Shown here piece by piece: positions 43,339-51,533 of a stretch of DNA of 64,000 nucleotides. Made by a program: the position numbers and the translations under genes. The notes beneath the pieces were generated by a model. The model was given only the letters and a program-made list of their open reading frames with translations, did not search any database and was not told the origin of the DNA. How positions within the stretch are numbered: the first letter of the stretch is position 1; every line of letters begins with the position of its first letter. Origin of the DNA: Flavobacteriaceae bacterium GF1 (lineage in GTDB: Bacteria; Bacteroidota; Bacteroidia; Flavobacteriales; Flavobacteriaceae); assembly GCA_009797885.1 (NCBI GenBank), contig WNKP01000002.1, positions 496,001 to 560,000 of the forward strand, given 5' to 3'.

Positions 43339-45075
43339 ATGGCATCGCATTACGAAGCACCTATACGCAGACCCCTTGTACTGGGAGACAAAGGCTACCA
43401 CGACGTTTCCGTGGATATCGCCAGACCGGTGGAAGGCAAGGCCAATAAGCAGTGGTGGATAGTTTTTTCCATTGCTTTGGTCGCATTTTTGTGGGGATTG
43501 GGTTGTATCATTTATACCATTTCAACAGGAATTGGGGTCTGGGGCCTCAACAAAACGGTAAACTGGGCGTGGGACATTACCAACTTCGTATGGTGGGTAG
43601 GTATTGGTCACGCGGGAACCTTGATTTCAGCAGTATTATTGCTGTTCCGTCAAAAATGGCGTATGGCAATCAACCGTTCTGCAGAAGCCATGACCATTTT
43701 CTCCGTAATCCAGGCCGGATTGTTCCCCATTATCCATATGGGCCGTCCATGGTTGGCGTATTGGGTATTGCCCATTCCAAACCAATTTGGATCGCTTTGG
43801 GTGAATTTTAACTCCCCACTGCTTTGGGACGTATTTGCAATTTCAACCTACCTTTCCGTTTCCCTGGTTTTCTGGTGGACGGGATTGCTCCCAGACTTTG
43901 CCATGATTCGTGATAGGGCGGTAAAACCCTTTCAAAAGAAAATATACAGTTTGTTAAGTTTTGGATGGACTGGTCGGGCCAAAGATTGGCAACGCTTTGA
44001 GGAAGTGTCCTTGGTATTGGCCGGATTGGCCACGCCACTTGTACTTTCCGTACATACCATTGTATCCTTTGACTTTGCTACATCGGTAATACCGGGTTGG
44101 CATACCACCATATTCCCACCCTATTTTGTTGCAGGAGCGATATTTTCAGGTTTTGCCATGGTACAGACCTTGCTGATTATCATGCGAAAAGTTTGTAATC
44201 TCGAGGCATACATCACCGTTCAGCATATTGAATTAATGAACATCGTAATCATGATTACGGGCTCCATTGTGGGATGTGCCTACATTACGGAATTGTTCAT
44301 TGCTTGGTATTCCGGAGTGGAATATGAACAATATGCCTTCCTTAACCGAGCTACGGGGCCTTACTGGTGGGCCTATTGGTCCATGATGACCTGTAATGTG
44401 TTCTCACCACAATTTATGTGGTTCAAAAAATTACGTACCAGTATCATGTTCTCCTTCTTCATTTCCATTGTGGTGAATATAGGAATGTGGTTTGAGCGTT
44501 TTGTGATTATCGTCACTTCCTTGCATAGGGATTACCTGCCGTCCTCTTGGACCATGTTCTCCCCAACTTTTGTGGATATCGGAATATTTATTGGAACGAT
44601 TGGTTTCTTTTTTGTCCTGTTCCTATTGTATTCCAGAACCTTCCCGGTAATTGCACAGGCCGAGGTGAAATCGATATTGAAGTCATCAGGTGCAAGGTAC
44701 AAGGCGCTACGGGAAGCAGGACAGCCATTGTATACCATGCCTGCAAGAGGCAAGATCGTTGAAGTGGAAATGGATGCCGGTCACGCCGATGAACCGCTTC
44801 CTGAAGTGGCTATGGCAGGGGTTTCCATAAACCGATTGTTGTCCAGCATTGGAAGTTTTGATACCACGAAACAAACCCCGGACGATTTAAAAAAGGTAAA
44901 GGGCATTGGTCCTTTGATGGAAAAAACACTGAATAAAATTGGCATTTTCTCCTTTTTACAGGTGAGCAAGATGACCACAACAGAATACGATTTATTGGAT
45001 TCGATTACGGGGTCCTTCCCTGGAAGGGCGCAACGTGATGATTGGGCAGGACAAGCTAAAAAATTGATAAACTAA
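43339..45075 (+). CDS. actC: Alternative complex III subunit ActC (NrfD/PsrC-like) with C-terminal HhH extension
   Basis: This quinol-binding membrane subunit has 578 residues. The first ~450 form the NrfD/PsrC-type bundle of about ten helices (for example VWWVGIGHAGTLISAVLLLFRQKWR and ITGSIVGCAYITELFIAWYSG), where menaquinol is oxidised. The cytoplasmic C-terminus is unusual. After a linker (~480-510) it carries a helix-hairpin-helix-like module, DDLKKVKGIGPLMEKTLNKIG, followed by SFPGRAQRDDWAGQAKKL. Such modules are better known in DNA-binding or ribosomal-protein-associated domains. Its role on a respiratory subunit is unknown; it may be a protein-protein contact. actB lies 25 bp upstream and actD 10 bp downstream. 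Confidence 0.95.
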   Translation: MASHYEAPIRRPLVLGDKGYHDVSVDIARPVEGKANKQWWIVFSIALVAFLWGLGCIIYTISTGIGVWGLNKTVNWAWDITNFVWWVGIGHAGTLISAVLLLFRQKWRMAINRSAEAMTIFSVIQAGLFPIIHMGRPWLAYWVLPIPNQFGSLWVNFNSPLLWDVFAISTYLSVSLVFWWTGLLPDFAMIRDRAVKPFQKKIYSLLSFGWTGRAKDWQRFEEVSLVLAGLATPLVLSVHTIVSFDFATSVIPGWHTTIFPPYFVAGAIFSGFAMVQTLLIIMRKVCNLEAYITVQHIELMNIVIMITGSIVGCAYITELFIAWYSGVEYEQYAFLNRATGPYWWAYWSMMTCNVFSPQFMWFKKLRTSIMFSFFISIVVNIGMWFERFVIIVTSLHRDYLPSSWTMFSPTFVDIGIFIGTIGFFFVLFLLYSRTFPVIAQAEVKSILKSSGARYKALREAGQPLYTMPARGKIVEVEMDAGHADEPLPEVAMAGVSINRLLSSIGSFDTTKQTPDDLKKVKGIGPLMEKTLNKIGIFSFLQVSKMTTTEYDLLDSITGSFPGRAQRDDWAGQAKKLIN

Positions 45076-45085
45076 GATTAGATAA

Positions 45086-45607
45086 ATGGCATCAACCACA
45101 TTTAGGGCATTGTACGATGATGACGACTTGCTGATGCATGCCGTTAAAAAGTTACGCTCCGAAAAATATCATATTGAGGAAGTGTATACCCCCTTTCCGG
45201 TCCATGGACTGGATAAGGCCATGGGATTGGCAGATACTAGAATCGCTATAACCTCCTTTTTATACGGATGTTTGGGATTGGCCGTGGCCATTACAATGAT
45301 GAACTATATCATGATTCAGGACTGGCCACAGGACATCGGTGGTAAACCCAGTTTTAGCTATCTGGAAAATATGCCGGCCTTTGTCCCTATTATGTTCGAG
45401 ATGACGGTATTCTTCGCTGCGCACCTCATGGTAATTACCTTTTACCTGCGCAGCAAAATGTGGCCGTTTAAAAAAGCGGAGAATCCTGATATTAGAACAA
45501 CGGATGACCGTTTTTTGGTGGAGGTTGCTGTTGGAAACGATGAAGAAGCCTTAAAAGAATTGCTATTGGACACCGGTGCTGTGGAAGTACAAGTGCCAAA
45601 AAAGTAA
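45086..45607 (+). CDS. actD: Alternative complex III subunit ActD (DUF3341)
   Basis: This 173-residue membrane subunit begins with a cytosolic DUF3341 domain (LYDDDDLLMHAVKKLRSEKYHIEEVYTPFPVHGLDKAMGL). Two transmembrane helices follow (~SFLYGCLGLAVAITMMNYIM and ~FVPIMFEMTVFFAAHLMVITFYL), then a cytosolic tail. The DUF3341 signature PFPVHG is clear. ActD is a structural subunit without cofactors that helps hold ActC and ActF. It is encoded 10 bp after actC and 4 bp before actE. Confidence 0.95.
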   Translation: MASTTFRALYDDDDLLMHAVKKLRSEKYHIEEVYTPFPVHGLDKAMGLADTRIAITSFLYGCLGLAVAITMMNYIMIQDWPQDIGGKPSFSYLENMPAFVPIMFEMTVFFAAHLMVITFYLRSKMWPFKKAENPDIRTTDDRFLVEVAVGNDEEALKELLLDTGAVEVQVPKK

Positions 45608-45611
45608 GACT

Positions 45612-46184
45612 ATGATAAAAAGTAGCATTAAAATCGGGTTGATCTTTTTCCTTTTGGTAGGGATTACCTCATGTTTTGACAAAAACCAACCCAACTACCA
45701 ATACATGCCCAATATGTACGAACCTGTGGGGTATGAAACCTATCAAGGGGACGATAATGGTCTTTTCCCCCAAGGTACCGCGGCTTTGCTTCCGGCAGAG
45801 GGTACGGTATCCAGGGAGTGGCTCCCCTATGAGTTTGACAACTCCATTGAAGGTAAGGAATTGGCAAGATTACAACCAAGCCCATTGGATTCCTTGAATC
45901 GTGAAGAGAACCTGGTCAAGGGTAAGGAATTATATGATGTATACTGCGCCATTTGCCATGGGAACAAAGGTGCGGGACAAGGTACTTTGGTAAAACGCGA
46001 AAAAATACTGGGTGTCCCCAGTTACGCGGATGTCGCCAGGAACATTACCGTTGGAAGTACCTACCATACCATGTACTATGGATTGAACTCCATGGGCTCC
46101 TATGCCTCCCAGTTCAGTACGGAGGAAGAAATGTGGCAAGTTTCGGAGTATGTTATGCAATTAAAAGAAGACCTATCCAAATAA
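45612..46184 (+). CDS. actE: Alternative complex III subunit ActE, monoheme cytochrome c lipoprotein
   Basis: This 190-residue periplasmic lipoprotein has lipobox ITSC (Cys20) and one heme-binding motif, YCAICHGNKGAGQG, at ~111-116. The later MGSYASQF supplies a candidate distal Met ligand. ActE passes electrons between ActA and the terminal oxidase or a soluble carrier. The start at MIKSSIKIG is used because an earlier Met would overlap the actD coding end and destroy the signal peptide. It follows actD by 4 bp and precedes actF by 9 bp. Confidence 0.94.
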   Translation: MIKSSIKIGLIFFLLVGITSCFDKNQPNYQYMPNMYEPVGYETYQGDDNGLFPQGTAALLPAEGTVSREWLPYEFDNSIEGKELARLQPSPLDSLNREENLVKGKELYDVYCAICHGNKGAGQGTLVKREKILGVPSYADVARNITVGSTYHTMYYGLNSMGSYASQFSTEEEMWQVSEYVMQLKEDLSK

Positions 46185-46193
46185 GCAATAGGA

Positions 46194-47552
46194 ATGAAAT
46201 ATACCTTTTCAAATAGATTAAAAATTGGGTCGTACATAGCAATGGGCCTTGGCTTAGTGATGCTTATTGCTGGATTTATGAATACCCCCGCCAACGTGGA
46301 GGAAGCCAAGGCAATGGTCGCGGCTGCCCATTCCGATGGTCATGGCGGACATGGTGGTGATGCACATGCCGATCAAACTAACGCGATGGCTTCCCATGAC
46401 GGGGAACATGCCGAAGAGGCAGCGGGCCATGGCGAAGGACACAGTGCCTCCCATGACGAACACGTGTACCATCAATTAAAGAATAGACCATGGTCAGCCT
46501 TGTATGTAGCGGCCTTCTTTTTCTTTATGATATCACTTGGAACACTTGCCTTTTATGCGGTCAACAGGGCTGCACAGGCCGGTTGGGCCCCTTTGTTGTT
46601 TAGGGTCATGGAAGGGATAACCGCCTATTTGGTCCCGGGGGGAATCATTGTATTCGTGTTATTGGTACTATCCGTATTGCACTTTAACCATATGTTCACC
46701 TGGATGGATGCGGATGTCGTTGCCCATGATGCCTTATTGCAGGGAAAACAAGGGTATTTAAACCCCACCTTTTTCTTGATCAGGGCTGCTATTTTCCTTG
46801 GTGGATGGATTGCCTACCGCCAGATTTCAAGAAAATTGAGTTTGGCCCAGGACAAGGCGGATGATGATTCCAATTTCAAAAAGAACTTTAGATGGTCTGC
46901 GGGATTCTTGGTATTCTATTTGATATCGGAATCCATGATGTCATGGGATTGGATCATGAGTCTGGACCCTCACTGGTTCAGTACACTTTTTGGATGGTAT
47001 GTATTTGCCAGTATGTTCGTTTCTGGAATTACCGTGATAGCAATGGTGACCATTTACCTAAAATCCAAAGGATACCTGCAGGAAGTAAACGATAGCCATA
47101 TACACGATCTGGCCAAATTTATGTTCGGTATAAGCATTTTTTGGACGTATTTGTGGTTTAGTCAGTTTATGTTGATATGGTATGCGAACATCCCCGAGGA
47201 GGTCACCTATTTCGTTACTCGAATAGAACATTATAAACTGCCATTCTTTGGTATGTTGGCACTTAATTTTATCTTTCCACTATTGGTGTTGATGAACAGT
47301 GACTACAAACGTGTAAATTGGTTCGTAATTATGACGGGAATCATTATTTTGTTCGGACATTATATGGATGTGTTCAATATGGTAATGCCCGCAACCGTTG
47401 GTGAGAACTGGCATCTTGGAATACCCGAAATAGGTGGGATATTGTTCTTTGGTGGTTTGTTTGTCTTTTGGACGTTCACAGCCCTTACCAAAGAAGAATT
47501 GATGCCGAAACGTAATCCATTTATTGAAGAAAGTAGACATTTCCATTACTAA
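46194..47552 (+). CDS. actF: Alternative complex III subunit ActF (NrfD-like) with His-rich loop
   Basis: This 452-residue membrane subunit is paralogous to ActC, with about ten transmembrane helices. Hallmarks are YAVNRAAQAGWAPLLFRVMEG and SESMMSWDWIMSLDPHWFSTLFGWY. Between the first and second helices (~40-95) lies a hydrophilic segment very rich in His, Gly, Asp and Glu (HSDGHGGHGGDAH, HDGEHAEEAAGHGEGHSASH). It is predicted to be outside the bilayer and could bind metal ions such as copper, although that is inference. ActF lacks a well-defined quinol site in studied complexes and acts as a structural or proton-path partner. It is followed by coxB after 24 bp. Confidence 0.94.
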   Translation: MKYTFSNRLKIGSYIAMGLGLVMLIAGFMNTPANVEEAKAMVAAAHSDGHGGHGGDAHADQTNAMASHDGEHAEEAAGHGEGHSASHDEHVYHQLKNRPWSALYVAAFFFFMISLGTLAFYAVNRAAQAGWAPLLFRVMEGITAYLVPGGIIVFVLLVLSVLHFNHMFTWMDADVVAHDALLQGKQGYLNPTFFLIRAAIFLGGWIAYRQISRKLSLAQDKADDDSNFKKNFRWSAGFLVFYLISESMMSWDWIMSLDPHWFSTLFGWYVFASMFVSGITVIAMVTIYLKSKGYLQEVNDSHIHDLAKFMFGISIFWTYLWFSQFMLIWYANIPEEVTYFVTRIEHYKLPFFGMLALNFIFPLLVLMNSDYKRVNWFVIMTGIIILFGHYMDVFNMVMPATVGENWHLGIPEIGGILFFGGLFVFWTFTALTKEELMPKRNPFIEESRHFHY

Positions 47553-47576
47553 AAAGCGGAAGAGAAAAATTAAGAA

Positions 47577-48704
47577 ATGACGACATTATTAGTTTTAACG
47601 GTTCTTGTTTTGGTGGCTATTGCCATCTGGCAATTGACCAAGATATTTGAATTGTCTCAATTACGAGTAGATGCCTCAAAATCGGAAATTGCAAATGATT
47701 CCGATAATAGGGCCAATGGATACCTATTGTTCCTCTTTTTGATATTCATATACGGTATCACCATATTTAGCTTTGCAAAGTATACCAAGGTGCTGTTGCC
47801 AGAAGCAGCCTCTGCCCACGGTGGGGAATACGATACATTGATGTGGGTTTCTTTTGCCGTAATTTTCTTTGTACAGACCATTACCCAGGCATTGCTTCAT
47901 TATTTCGGATACAAATACCGCGGGGAGAAAGGAAAAAAGGCACTGTTTTATGCCGATAATGATAGATTGGAGTTTATTTGGACCATCATCCCGGTCATTG
48001 TACTCGCAGGACTGATTATCTCCGGACTCTACTACTGGACCGAGATTATGGACGTGAACGAAGAAGATGATCCCCTGATTGTGGAGTTATATGCCCAACA
48101 GTTTAATTGGACTGCAAGATATGGGGGGCAGGACAATGTTTTGGGTGATGCCAGTGTTCGATTGATAGACATTAATAGGGCCAACGTTTTGGGATTGGAT
48201 GAATCCGACCCCAATGCCACGGACGACATTATAGTAAAGGAATTATATCTTCCCGTTGGAAGAAAAGTGAATTTTTATATGCGTTCCCAAGACGTATTGC
48301 ATTCGGCTTATATGCCGCACTTTAGGGCACAAATGAACTGCGTTCCCGGAATGATTACACAGTTTTCATTTACCCCAACCATAACAACGGAAGAAATGAG
48401 GCTGAATCCGGATGTTGTTGACAAAGTAAAACGGACCAATCAATTAAGGGCGAAATGGGCCGCCGAAGGAAGGCCTAATTCGGACCCATGGGAATTTGAT
48501 TATGTCTTACTTTGCAATAAAATCTGTGGTAAATCGCACTACAATATGCAAATGAAAATTGTGGTGGTTACCGAAGAGGAATACAATGATTGGATGGCAG
48601 AGCAAAAAACGTTTACAGAAACGCTCTTGGCCGCCAATGGAGGGGAAGAAAAAGCTCCTTTGGAAAATATGGAAACAACGGAAGTTGTTGCCATAAACGA
48701 ATAA
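47577..48704 (+). CDS. coxB: Cytochrome c oxidase subunit II
   Basis: This 375-residue subunit accepts electrons at its CuA centre. Residue ligands are seen as SAYMPHFRAQM (His) and CNKICGKSHYNM, with Cys313, Cys317, His321 and Met324. The Glu of the usual CSEICG is replaced by Lys (CNKICG); that ligand acts through its backbone, so CuA should still form. Three N-terminal hydrophobic segments are present (TTLLVLTVLVLVAIAIWQL, LFLFLIFIYGITIFSF, FVQTITQALLHYF), one more than the textbook two-helix form if the first is not a cleaved signal. The loop between the CuA motifs is enlarged (DPWEFDYVLL region). It lies in the act operon and its partner is CoxA. Confidence 0.94.
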   Translation: MTTLLVLTVLVLVAIAIWQLTKIFELSQLRVDASKSEIANDSDNRANGYLLFLFLIFIYGITIFSFAKYTKVLLPEAASAHGGEYDTLMWVSFAVIFFVQTITQALLHYFGYKYRGEKGKKALFYADNDRLEFIWTIIPVIVLAGLIISGLYYWTEIMDVNEEDDPLIVELYAQQFNWTARYGGQDNVLGDASVRLIDINRANVLGLDESDPNATDDIIVKELYLPVGRKVNFYMRSQDVLHSAYMPHFRAQMNCVPGMITQFSFTPTITTEEMRLNPDVVDKVKRTNQLRAKWAAEGRPNSDPWEFDYVLLCNKICGKSHYNMQMKIVVVTEEEYNDWMAEQKTFTETLLAANGGEEKAPLENMETTEVVAINE

Positions 48705-48748
48705 TGAATTGCTAGAAAAAGAAATACGAACAAAAAATCAATTGGATT

Positions 48749-50578
48749 ATGTCTGCAGTAGCACACGAACATGTTGATGGACATGCACATGATGATCACG
48801 GACATCATCACAAGGAAACATTTATTACCAAGTACATCTTTAGTCAGGACCATAAGATGATTGCCAAGCAATACCTCATAACAGGGGTATTGGTGATGGG
48901 ATTCATTGGTATTGCAATGTCACTCATATTTAGGATGCAGTTGGCCTGGCCTGGGGAGTCCTTCGCAATTTTTGAAACCTTTCTTGGAAAATGGGCCCCT
49001 GGGGGAGTTATGGATGCCGATGTCTACCTGGCTTTGATTACCATGCACGGAACCATTATGGTGTTCTTTGTGTTAACGGCAGGATTGAGCGGTACATTCA
49101 GTAACCTATTGATACCATTACAAATAGGGGCAAGGGATATGGCCTCGGGCTTTTTAAATATGGTTTCCTATTGGTTGTTCTTTGTTTCGACCGTACTCAT
49201 GGTGGTCTCCTTGTTTGTGGAAGCCGGACCTGCGGCAGCGGGTTGGACCATTTACCCCCCATTAAGTGCCTTACCGATGGCACAACCGGGTTCAGGTCTG
49301 GGAATGACATTGTGGTTGCTTTCAATGACCATATTCATCGCGTCCTCCCTTTTGGGATCGTTGAACTATATTGTGACAGTTTTAAACCTTAGGACCAAGG
49401 GGATGTCCATGACAAGGCTTCCTTTGACCATTTGGGCATTTTTTGTTACTGCAATTATCGGTGTAATTTCTTTCCCGGTACTGCTTTCGGCAGGTCTGTT
49501 GTTGTTGATGGACAGAAGTTTTGGAACGTCCTTCTTCTTATCGGATATTTTCATTCAAGGTGAAGTACTCCATTATCAGGGGGGGTCACCTGTTTTGTAC
49601 GAACACTTGTTTTGGTTCCTGGGCCACCCAGAGGTATACATTGTATTACTGCCTGCTTTGGGGATTACCTCAGAGGTAATGGCAACAAATGCCAGAAAAC
49701 CCATATTCGGTTATCGCGCAATGGTTGCTTCCATTCTGGCCATTGCCTTCCTATCCACAATAGTTTGGGGTCACCATATGTTCATTTCTGGAATGAATCC
49801 GTTCTTGGGTTCCGTATTCACCTTTACCACATTGCTTATTGCCATTCCCTCGGCAGTAAAGGCGTTTAATTATATCACCACCTTATGGAAAGGAAATCTT
49901 CAGTTGAATCCGGCGATGCTGTTTTCCATTGGTTTGGTATCCACCTTTATCACAGGGGGTCTCACAGGAATCATTTTAGGGGACAGTACTTTGGATATCA
50001 ATGTGCATGACACTTATTTTGTAGTGGCACACTTCCATTTGGTTATGGGTATTTCTGCGCTTTACGGATTGTTTGCTGGGGTTTACCATTGGTTCCCAAA
50101 AATGTTCCAAGGTAGGATGATGAATAAGAACCTCGGTTATATCCATTTTTGGATAACCGCTATATGTGCCTATGGAATTTTCTTTCCGATGCACTTTGTG
50201 GGTATGGCTGGAGTACCAAGACGGTACTATGAGAACACCGCCTTCCCCATGTTTGACGAATTGACCAATGTCCAGGTTTTAATGACGGTGTTTGCCATTA
50301 TTGCGGGATTGGCCCAGCTAATTTTCGTTTACAACTTTGTTAACAGTATTTTTTACGGCAAGAGAGGGCCTTTGAATCCTTGGAGTTCCAATACCTTGGA
50401 ATGGACGGCTCCGCAGAAGCATATTCATGGAAACTGGCCCGGCAAAATCCCGGAAGTCCACCGATGGGCGTATGATTACAGTAAGACCTATGAAAATGGG
50501 GAATATATAATTCAAGGACAGGATTTTGTCCCGCAACATATTCCTTTACAGGAAAATGAGGAAGAACTCAACCATTAG
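48749..50578 (+). CDS. coxA: Cytochrome c oxidase subunit I (heme-copper oxidase, aa3 type)
   Basis: This 609-residue catalytic subunit reduces oxygen and pumps protons. Twelve transmembrane helices carry the ligands: an N-terminal heme a His in ITMHGTIMVFF, CuB residues in FLGHPEVYIVLLPALGI (with the His-Tyr pair) and WGHHMFISGMNPF, and the heme His residues in HDTYFVVAHFHLVMGIS. HPEVYIVLLPALGI indicates an A-type enzyme. The first 25 residues are His-rich (HEHVDGHAHDDHGHHHKET) and lie in the cytosol. No coxC or coxD follows here. Transcription stops at a strong hairpin 15 bp after the stop codon. Confidence 0.97.
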   Translation: MSAVAHEHVDGHAHDDHGHHHKETFITKYIFSQDHKMIAKQYLITGVLVMGFIGIAMSLIFRMQLAWPGESFAIFETFLGKWAPGGVMDADVYLALITMHGTIMVFFVLTAGLSGTFSNLLIPLQIGARDMASGFLNMVSYWLFFVSTVLMVVSLFVEAGPAAAGWTIYPPLSALPMAQPGSGLGMTLWLLSMTIFIASSLLGSLNYIVTVLNLRTKGMSMTRLPLTIWAFFVTAIIGVISFPVLLSAGLLLLMDRSFGTSFFLSDIFIQGEVLHYQGGSPVLYEHLFWFLGHPEVYIVLLPALGITSEVMATNARKPIFGYRAMVASILAIAFLSTIVWGHHMFISGMNPFLGSVFTFTTLLIAIPSAVKAFNYITTLWKGNLQLNPAMLFSIGLVSTFITGGLTGIILGDSTLDINVHDTYFVVAHFHLVMGISALYGLFAGVYHWFPKMFQGRMMNKNLGYIHFWITAICAYGIFFPMHFVGMAGVPRRYYENTAFPMFDELTNVQVLMTVFAIIAGLAQLIFVYNFVNSIFYGKRGPLNPWSSNTLEWTAPQKHIHGNWPGKIPEVHRWAYDYSKTYENGEYIIQGQDFVPQHIPLQENEEELNH

Positions 50579-50592
50579 GTTTGCCCAAAAAC

Positions 50593-50622
50593 AAAAAAGC
50601 CCATCAACTGATGGGCTTTTTT
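50593..50622 (+). terminator. Rho-independent terminator after coxA
   Basis: GCCCATCA pairs with TGATGGGC (50599-50616), flanked by AAAAAA before and TTTTTT after. The A/T flanks extend the stem. It lies 15 bp downstream of the coxA stop and should end the act-cox operon; the A-tract would also let it work from the other strand. Confidence 0.9.
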
Positions 50623-50708
50623 GTTTATAATGGCACGGATTTTTCATTCAACAAAAAAATGTATCCTTGTTTTTTTCGTTATTTTAAAGAAGCACTTAAT
50701 ATTGAAAT

Positions 50709-51533
50709 ATGAAAAGATTCATTTCCATCTTCTTTTTGGTGATGCCCTTACTCCTGATTTCACAGCGGCAACCGAAAATTAAGGGAAACCGTTCGGTAAC
50801 CGAAGTTAGTGAACAATTGCCCGCTTTTACGGCCATTGAATTGTCGCACAATTTGGATATAAAACTTAAAAAATCCTTCGGTGAAGGCTACGAAATAATC
50901 GCAGACGATAATTTGGTGGATGTTTTAAAGTTTGATGTGGTGGACAGCACCTTGGTCATTTCTTCATTTTATGATATTGTTTCCAAAAAGAAGTTGGAAA
51001 TAACGGTCAATTACCGAGAGTTAATGGCCATTACGGTAAAAGAAGGGAAGGTTTTTAGCAATGAGGTCATTTCTTCAGATGAACTCTATCTGAACACATT
51101 CGGAAATGCCGAACTGGATATCGAAGCAAGTGGATTTATGGCCAATGTAAATGCAGAAGATAATAGTACCATGAACCTGAATTTAGATATCGATTCGCTT
51201 AATGTAAGTATGAAGCATAAAACTGATGGTGTCATTTATGCGGTAAGCGGAGCCAAAAACATCAATTTGGAAGACAGTACCTCACTCACATTGGAAGGAA
51301 CTACGGAGAGCTTGCAGGTAGAGATGAACACCAATACAAAGCTAAAAGCGGATAAACTTGAGGCCGCGGAAGTGGACCTAACGATCAAGGAATCCGGATT
51401 TGCCCGTATCAACGCGTATAGAACATTTAATTTAAAATCCAGTGGAACCGCCAAAACCCATCTTTATGGAAACCCTAAAGTTGCCGTGGAGGAGTTTCTG
51501 GATGCTTCCCAATTGCTAAAGAAAGGGGACTAA
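50709..51533 (+). CDS. Secreted DUF2807 (GIN domain) protein
   Basis: This 274-residue secreted protein starts with a signal peptide (MKRFISIFFLVMPLLLIS). From residue ~35 the pattern AFTAIELSHNLDIKLKKSFGEGYEIIADDNLVD matches the DUF2807 or head-GIN domain, a beta-helix-like adhesin fold of Bacteroidota. Repeated short strands follow (SDELYLNTFGNAELDIEASG, KNINLEDSTSLTLEGTTESL). No lipobox is seen, and the ending (KKGD) is hydrophilic. Its function is unknown; adhesion or envelope roles have been proposed for the family. Its stop overlaps the stop of the convergent acyl-CoA oxidase-like gene by 4 bp. Confidence 0.85.
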   Translation: MKRFISIFFLVMPLLLISQRQPKIKGNRSVTEVSEQLPAFTAIELSHNLDIKLKKSFGEGYEIIADDNLVDVLKFDVVDSTLVISSFYDIVSKKKLEITVNYRELMAITVKEGKVFSNEVISSDELYLNTFGNAELDIEASGFMANVNAEDNSTMNLNLDIDSLNVSMKHKTDGVIYAVSGAKNINLEDSTSLTLEGTTESLQVEMNTNTKLKADKLEAAEVDLTIKESGFARINAYRTFNLKSSGTAKTHLYGNPKVAVEEFLDASQLLKKGD

